From Candidatus Daviesbacteria bacterium RIFCSPLOWO2_02_FULL_41_8 (GTDB taxonomy: Bacteria; Patescibacteriota; Microgenomatia; Daviesbacterales; UBA10151), in assembly GCA_001777455.1 (NCBI GenBank), contig MFDZ01000065.1, positions 1 through 11,387 on the forward strand: a DNA stretch of 11,387 bases. Direction: 5' to 3'. Position 1 is the stretch's first letter. Each line of letters opens with the position of its first letter. Shown piece by piece: positions 9,348 to 11,387 of the stretch. Made by a program: the position numbers and the translations under genes. Below the pieces are notes generated by a model that was not told the DNA's origin, ran no database searches, and was given only the letters and a program-made list of their open reading frames with translations.

Positions 9348-9989
9348 ATGGGAAATTTTAATCGTGGTGACCGCGGCGGCAGGTCAGGTGGAAGTAGGGG
9401 CTTTGAGCGAAGAGGCTTCAATGACAGAGGCTCCAGAGGACCCGCCCCGTACCGTTCTGGTACAGGGCCGGTAGAAATGCACCAGGCTATTTGTGACAAT
9501 TGCGGGAAAAGTTGCGAAGTACCATTCCGGCCCACCAGCGGCAAACCTATTTTTTGCAGTAATTGCTTTGAAGGCAAGCGAGGTACTGATACAAGAAGGA
9601 ATGAAGGCAGAAATTTTGACAGACCCACTAATTTTGAAGACCGGCAGATGTTTGATGCGGTTTGTGATGAGTGCAGGAATGCTTGCAAAGTTCCCTTCCA
9701 GCCAAGCGGCGGCAAGCCGATTTATTGCAGTAATTGTTTCGGTGAGAAAAAAGGCGCCGGAGGCAGAGAGCAATCCGGGTGTCAATCCCAATGCATTAAA
9801 CAATTCGAACAGTTAAATAATAAACTGGATAAAATTTTAATGGTGTTGGCGCCGAATGCCTTTAAAAAAGAAGCTCCGGTAGCTACTGAAGAAGTAGTTA
9901 TTGATTCAGCATCCGATCAGCCGGTTGAAGAACAAGTTGTGGAAGAAAAAGCAAAACCGGCTAAGAAAAAATCCTCAAAAAAGAAATAA
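9348..9989 (+). CDS. RGG-rich protein with two CxxC-x17-CxxC zinc ribbons
   Basis: The 213-residue protein has three parts. Residues 1-40 are Arg/Gly-rich (RGDRGGRSGGSRGF and similar), the kind of tail that binds RNA. Two near-copies of a zinc ribbon follow: C49-x2-C52-x17-C70-x2-C73 and C106-x2-C109-x17-C127-x2-C130. Each has the spacer 'CKVPFxPxxGKPIYCSNCF' type (TIGR04272-like, frequent in candidate-phyla bacteria). Then come a short CQSQC, a coiled-coil helix (QFEQLNNKLDKILMVL, 152-167) and an acidic stretch ending in a Lys-rich tail. RNA or DNA binding, perhaps ribosome-linked, is plausible but not shown. The coiled coil suggests an oligomer. The ATG follows TATAAT by 7 bases with no Shine-Dalgarno. 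Its 3' end is 16 bases from the convergent gene at 10006. Confidence 0.88.
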   Translation: MGNFNRGDRGGRSGGSRGFERRGFNDRGSRGPAPYRSGTGPVEMHQAICDNCGKSCEVPFRPTSGKPIFCSNCFEGKRGTDTRRNEGRNFDRPTNFEDRQMFDAVCDECRNACKVPFQPSGGKPIYCSNCFGEKKGAGGREQSGCQSQCIKQFEQLNNKLDKILMVLAPNAFKKEAPVATEEVVIDSASDQPVEEQVVEEKAKPAKKKSSKKK

Positions 9990-10005
9990 GAGTTTTAAAT
10001 TCTGT

Positions 10006-10230
10006 TTATCTTTCTCCTTGTTTAGCTAATCGCGTTTTCATATTAAAACATCTGACACCCGAGGTCTGAAAACTAGTTTGATCTGCGCTTTCCGTTGCGC
10101 TTGGCTTTACAAGCGTTTCTGTGGTCACTAATTTTGCAACTTCTCCAGAAACTACCCTTGGAGCGTGCCAACCACGGATCCCCTTTTCTTTTAAAAATAC
10201 CTGCAATGCTTTTTCTTTGTCTCCATTCAT
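10006..10230 (-). CDS. Hypothetical 74-residue protein
   Basis: The frame begins MNGDKEKALQVFLKEKGIRG and ends RLAKQGER. It is soluble, basic at its end, with one cysteine and no membrane segment, and I recognise no family. Support is moderate: it fills the space between two real genes on a fitting strand, has protein-like composition, and a -35-like TTGACA lies about 30 bases upstream. However there is no clear -10 and only a weak AGAAAG before the ATG at 10230. It may be a fast-evolving small gene or a chance frame. Confidence 0.45.
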   Translation of the reverse strand: MNGDKEKALQVFLKEKGIRGWHAPRVVSGEVAKLVTTETLVKPSATESADQTSFQTSGVRCFNMKTRLAKQGER

Positions 10231-10379
10231 GAATTAAACTTTCTCATACTACAAGCCTCTTGTCAAGGAACCTGTTGTTTTGGCATTAATTTTCCCTGAA
10301 AGCTTCAACGGCGGCTTAACTGCAACCGCTAATATACTTTTTGGAGCGGAAACTAAAAATTTATAAGTACACTAGTGAC

Positions 10380-10402
10380 AAAAAAATAATTTTGCAAAAT
10401 TA
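10380..10402 (-). terminator. Terminator of the coiled-coil/membrane protein operon
   Basis: TAATTTTGCAAAATTA (10387-10402) is a perfect 16-bp palindrome. On the minus strand it is followed at once by seven T (10386-10380), about 15 bases after the stop codon at 10418. The stem is AT-rich and so weak, but position and T-run fit an intrinsic terminator. Confidence 0.6.
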
Positions 10403-10417
10403 CTCATTTGGAAAGCT

Positions 10418-10801
10418 TTAAAGTTGCTGGAGGTCCTGGTCAATTTGGGTGAAGTCAGCGTCCGTAGTATCCACATTTACAGCGTTCAGATCCTTATCCA
10501 GAGCATCTACCGTATCAACAGGCGGTACCGGAGTAGCTTTTACAACCGGCGCTTTTACAACAGTTTCAGTTGACTGGCCGTTATTAGATTTTCCTTCCTG
10601 CTGCATGCTCAGGAAGAAATAAATACCACCCACCAGCAGTGCTATAACCACCATTCCGGCTACCAGCAAAATTATCATTTTTTTTGAATCTCCCGTAGGA
10701 GTTTCAGACACCTGAACTTGCGGCACCACTGGTTGCGCCGGTATCGAAGTTTGCGGTGTGTTTACCTCTGGTGTTTGTGTCGGCGGATTATTGTTGTCCA
10801 C
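10418..10801 (-). CDS. Pro/Gln-rich single-pass membrane protein
   Basis: The 127-residue protein has a Pro/Thr/Gln-rich cytosolic N-terminus (1-38), one membrane helix (about 41-65, KMIILLVAGMVVIALLVGGI) and a Pro/Val linker. Its acidic C-terminus (VDALDKDLNAVNVDTTDADF...DQDLQQL) has a repeated 'DxDL' pattern that I associate with small proteins next to coiled-coil proteins in candidate-phyla genomes. The start is GTG at 10801, with AAGGAAGGA seven bases upstream. A TTG at 10834 in the same frame would overlap the upstream gene much more and has no ribosome site. The start overlaps the coiled-coil gene's end by 14 bases, so translation is coupled and the two probably act together at the membrane. 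Confidence 0.82.
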   Translation of the reverse strand: MDNNNPPTQTPEVNTPQTSIPAQPVVPQVQVSETPTGDSKKMIILLVAGMVVIALLVGGIYFFLSMQQEGKSNNGQSTETVVKAPVVKATPVPPVDTVDALDKDLNAVNVDTTDADFTQIDQDLQQL

Positions 10802-11387
10802 TGTTTGTTCCTTCCTTGTTTGAATCCGATTCAAATTCAGATACAGTTTTGCCTGATTTAGCTACTCTGATAGCCTGCGCCACAGCCTGTTTTGCATCTA
10901 TGACAAGTTTTCTGACGGACAAAAGATCGGTATGCAATTTGTTTCTTTGCGCTTTGACGTCCAACGCGATTCTCCTCTCACTAGTTACGGTAATTGTATA
11001 ATCATTGAGTGCCTGAGCGGAAACGGCGGCGGATGCGGTTGAAATACCGGCTCTAGCCTTTGCAATAGCCGTCCCCGCGGCTACGGGATCCTTGATATCC
11101 GGCTCAGCTTTATTAACTCTGGCTTCCAGCTTGTCCAGTATTACTGACATCCTGTCCAGGAGTTTCTTCATCTGCTCAGTTTGATTTTGATTGACCCTGT
11201 TTAAATTAGCATTCACCCTTTCCGCTATCTCCGCTTTTTCCTTATTTTTAAATTCCTGCAGTCTTGTACGCAAACTTGCCGCTCTGGAAGCTATTTTCTC
11301 TTTCATTACAGCTATTTTACTTTCAATATTTTCTCTTTTTGCCTCTATGGCGTCCCGCCGTTCATTTACTATATTAGCTCCGGAAGG
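10788..11387 (-). CDS. Coiled-coil protein, start beyond the right edge
   Basis: The frame is open to the window edge. Beyond the methionine at 11306 it continues upstream without a stop for 27 codons with the same helical, charged composition (RRDAIEAKRENIESKIAV), so that ATG is internal and the gene is truncated here. About 199 residues are visible: a long charged helix with heptad-like spacing (residues before MKEKIASRAASLRTRLQEFK and on to KKLLDRMSVILDKLEARV), an Ala-rich part, a second helical segment (RRIALDVKAQRNKLHTDLLSVRKLVIDAKQ), and a Ser/Glu tail. There is no enzyme motif. Such proteins often precede a single-pass membrane partner, as here, where the next gene overlaps by 14 bases. 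A scaffold or surface-filament role is possible but unproven. Confidence 0.8.
   Translation of the reverse strand, partial: PSGANIVNERRDAIEAKRENIESKIAVMKEKIASRAASLRTRLQEFKNKEKAEIAERVNANLNRVNQNQTEQMKKLLDRMSVILDKLEARVNKAEPDIKDPVAAGTAIAKARAGISTASAAVSAQALNDYTITVTSERRIALDVKAQRNKLHTDLLSVRKLVIDAKQAVAQAIRVAKSGKTVSEFESDSNKEGTNSGQQ

Noticed and set aside
9287..9816. Three further frames overlapping the zinc-ribbon gene
   Set aside because: The zinc-ribbon frame has regular Cys spacing, a promoter and normal composition; the others are shadows.
1..11387. CRISPR array, phage or conjugation genes, or a transposase
   Set aside because: No regularly spaced repeats with spacers and no such protein motifs are present; the repeats found are short palindromes only.

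Overview
The window looks like a chromosomal piece of a Candidate Phyla Radiation (Patescibacteria) bacterium, probably of the Microgenomates side. The signs are: short genes packed in small operons, many tiny membrane or hydrophilic proteins of kinds seen mostly in that group, a twin CxxC-x17-CxxC zinc-ribbon protein, low GC, and palindromic repeats inside and between genes. The lineage is an inference from protein style; there is no rRNA here. All 20 genes whose 3' end is visible stop with TAA or TAG (15 and 5), none with TGA.

Layout. 1-760: tail of a winged-helix protein, an intergenic region rich in short repeats, then a single-RRM RNA-binding protein whose Shine-Dalgarno is locked in a hairpin. 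757-1431 (-): multi-pass membrane protein. 1496-1692: tRNA-Leu(UAA) and tRNA-Pro(UGG), separated by two GC-rich hairpins. 1704-2849 (-): dihydroorotate dehydrogenase carrying an in-frame 54-bp palindromic insertion. 2943-3017: tRNA-Gly(UCC). 3115-3818: an AbrB-type antitoxin and PIN (VapC-like) toxin pair. 3840-5501 (-): an HI0933-family flavoprotein and a small two-helix membrane protein. Its promoter appears to borrow its -35 box from an 88-bp palindromic repeat.

5673-8438 (-) is the most interesting part. A Crp/Fnr-family regulator (6484-7146) is preceded by a good sigma-70-type promoter whose 18-bp spacer contains a run of ten G:C pairs, the arrangement of phase-variable promoters. The operon just downstream (YggT-like protein plus a 102-residue membrane protein) and a separate operon of small proteins (8319 down to 7757) have almost the same 21-bp block in their promoters. 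In each, the FNR-like palindrome is centred exactly 34.5 bp from the edge of the -10 box, that is at about -41.5, the class II activator position. The simplest reading is a local regulon of small envelope or stress proteins driven by a regulator that can be switched by slippage. This is a prediction from sequence only.

8464-11387: an anchored SGNH hydrolase and, divergently, an RGG/zinc-ribbon protein; a small hypothetical gene; then a translationally coupled pair on the minus strand, a Pro-rich single-pass membrane protein and a long coiled-coil protein whose start lies beyond the right edge. Several genes have a -10 box 6-10 bp before the ATG and no Shine-Dalgarno (leaderless), whereas the small-protein operon and the RRM gene have near-perfect Shine-Dalgarno sequences. 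The window thus mixes two modes of translation start.
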